Below the pieces are notes generated by a model. It made no database searches and had not been told where the DNA came from. It saw nothing but the letters and a program-made list of their open reading frames with translations. This document shows, piece by piece, positions 4,352-5,775 of a stretch of DNA of 5,775 nucleotides (positions within the stretch are counted from its first letter, which is position 1; each line of letters starts with the position of its first letter). Source of the DNA: Nitrospina sp. (lineage in GTDB: Bacteria; Nitrospinota; Nitrospinia; Nitrospinales; VA-1); contig JABGTQ010000216.1 of the NCBI GenBank assembly GCA_018647025.1, positions 1 through 5,775 on the forward strand, written 5' to 3'. Made by a program: the position numbers and the translations under genes.

Positions 4352-5775
4352 ATGGGTAAATCAAAAATCACAACAACATTCGAAGATGACATTGATGAAG
4401 AAGAGAAACTTTCCCCTGAAGACCAGGCGGATTGGGATGAAATGGAAAAATATTTCTCTGAAAGCCTTCACCAATTCAAAGAAGGTCAGATTATTCAAGG
4501 TACCGTAATAGAATTAGCCAAGGGTCTGGCAACAATTGACGTTGGATTCAAATCAGAAGGAAATATTCATTTACACGAGTTTCCTAATAACGGACAAGAC
4601 ATGTCTGTGGGGGACGAAGTAGAAGTTTTTCTAGAAAAGTCAGAGGATAATGATGGAAACGTTGTCCTCTCCAAAGAGAAAGCGAATAAAATTAAACTAT
4701 GGGATGAGCTAGTCTCAAAGTATGAGGCAGAAGAAATTATAGAGGGAACCATTATAGCAAAAGCAAAAGGTGGTCTTACAGTCGATATCGGGCTCAAAGC
4801 ATTTCTTCCTGGTTCTCAAATTGACCTACGTCCTATAAGAAACCTGGAAAAACTGATTGGGGAAGTTTTCCAAATGCGCATTATCAAGATGAACAAAAAG
4901 CGCGGTAATATTGTCCTATCCAGAAGAGCTTTACTAGAGGAGAAGCGCCAGAATAGTCGCGCCGAAACTTTACAACAATTAGAAGAAAATAGCCTTATTG
5001 CAGGTGTTGTTAAAAATATTACTGAATATGGTATTTTTGTTGACTTGGGTGGTATTGATGGCTTGCTGCATATTACTGACATGTCTTGGGGACGTGTTAA
5101 TCATCCTTCGGAAATGTTTTCAATGGGCGATAAATTAGAGGTAATGGTCCTCAAGTTTGATAAAGAAAAAGAACGTGTTTCGCTCGGACTGAAACAAATC
5201 ACCGCTGACCCTTGGGTTAGTGTCGATGAAAAGTATCCTATTAATAAAAAGATAAAAGGGAAGGTTGTTAGCATTACTGATTACGGTGTTTTTGTTGAGT
5301 TAGAAAAAGGGATTGAAGGTCTAGTTCATATATCTGAAATGAGCTGGAGCAGGCATATCAAGCATCCAAGTAAAATAGTTTCTATCAGAGATGAGGTTGA
5401 CGCTGTGGTCCTTACTCTTGATAAAGAAAAGAAACGAATATCACTTGGAATGAAACAAATGGAAGCTAATCCATGGGTGGAGATTGAGGAAAAGTACCCT
5501 GTCGGAACTGAAGTTATTGGAACAATTAGAAATTTGACCGATTTTGGTGCTTTCATTGAATTAGAAGATGGTGTGGATGGCCTTATACATATTTCGGATT
5601 TGAGCTGGAAAAAAATTAAACACCCGTCGGAAACCTTAAAGAAAAAAGATGAGGTTAAAGCGATGGTGCTTAATATTGATAAAGAAAATTGTCGCATTTC
5701 TCTTGGTGTTAAACAACTGGAGCCAGATCCTTGGGATGATATCGCTAAAAATTATTCTATTGGAATGGCGGTTGA
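4352..5775 (+). CDS. rpsA: 30S ribosomal protein S1, N-terminal and central part (3' truncated by window)
   Basis: The frame is open from the ATG to the window edge: 474 complete codons of a protein usually near 560 residues. S1 binds mRNA leaders and delivers them to the 30S subunit. Five S1 (OB-fold) domains are visible: about residues 45-110 (ribosome-binding type), 128-195 (AFLPGSQIDLRP, VLSRRALLEE), 216-285 (KNITEYGIFVDLGG, DGLLHITDMSW), 300-370 (ITDYGVFVEL, EGLVHISEMSW) and 389-457 (LTDFGAFIEL, DGLIHISDLSW). A linker then leads to a sixth domain just starting at the edge. Domains 3-5 each end in VSLGLKQ-like repeats. The chosen start gives an acidic extension of about 30 residues (rich in D and E) before the region equivalent to the E. 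coli N-terminus; Met31 at 4442 is an alternative start. No strong Shine-Dalgarno precedes 4352 (only AAGAAAG at 4333-4339), as is usual for autoregulated rpsA. Confidence 0.95.
   Translation, partial: MGKSKITTTFEDDIDEEEKLSPEDQADWDEMEKYFSESLHQFKEGQIIQGTVIELAKGLATIDVGFKSEGNIHLHEFPNNGQDMSVGDEVEVFLEKSEDNDGNVVLSKEKANKIKLWDELVSKYEAEEIIEGTIIAKAKGGLTVDIGLKAFLPGSQIDLRPIRNLEKLIGEVFQMRIIKMNKKRGNIVLSRRALLEEKRQNSRAETLQQLEENSLIAGVVKNITEYGIFVDLGGIDGLLHITDMSWGRVNHPSEMFSMGDKLEVMVLKFDKEKERVSLGLKQITADPWVSVDEKYPINKKIKGKVVSITDYGVFVELEKGIEGLVHISEMSWSRHIKHPSKIVSIRDEVDAVVLTLDKEKKRISLGMKQMEANPWVEIEEKYPVGTEVIGTIRNLTDFGAFIELEDGVDGLIHISDLSWKKIKHPSETLKKKDEVKAMVLNIDKENCRISLGVKQLEPDPWDDIAKNYSIGMAV

Noticed and set aside
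4999..5720. Repeated sequence blocks considered as DNA repeats
   Set aside because: They are the tandem S1 domains of ribosomal protein S1; similarity is at the protein level and expected for the family.

Overview
The window is an AT-rich stretch of ordinary bacterial chromosome, densely coding and almost entirely on the plus strand. The gene set (GlnD, a Gram-negative-type fused chorismate mutase-prephenate dehydratase, a periplasmic c-type cytochrome, and ribosomal protein S1 downstream of cmk) points to a respiring Gram-negative, Proteobacteria-like organism. The order pheA-tyrA-cmk-rpsA resembles gamma- and delta-type proteobacterial clusters. No 16S or other marker is present, so a finer placement is not supported.

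Layout. Positions 1-696 hold the 3' end of glnD (PII uridylyltransferase/uridylyl-removing enzyme), covering its two C-terminal ACT domains. Five bases later comes a small secreted class I cytochrome c (702-1070). A short gap with a weak, possibly bidirectional terminator (about 1069-1106) separates it from a convergent minus-strand gene for an MTH1187-type thiamine-binding protein (1125-1433). A 231-base divergent gap (1434-1664) follows; it is AT-rich and its right half can fold into several helices just upstream of pheA.

From 1665 onward there is a tight co-directional block: pheA (TTG start), tyrA (4-base gap), cmk (ATGA overlap with tyrA), a 65-base gap, then rpsA, which runs off the right edge after five S1 domains. 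PheA and TyrA take chorismate/prephenate to the phenylalanine and tyrosine branches. Cmk phosphorylates CMP/dCMP, and S1 helps mRNA bind the 30S subunit. The aroA gene that often lies between tyrA and cmk, and the hisC-type aminotransferase that often lies between pheA and tyrA, are both absent.

I found no mobile element, CRISPR array, tRNA, rRNA or recognisably novel system. The points most worth checking are the structured pheA leader, the missing aroA/hisC, the TyrA cofactor site, and the leader and N-terminal extension of rpsA.
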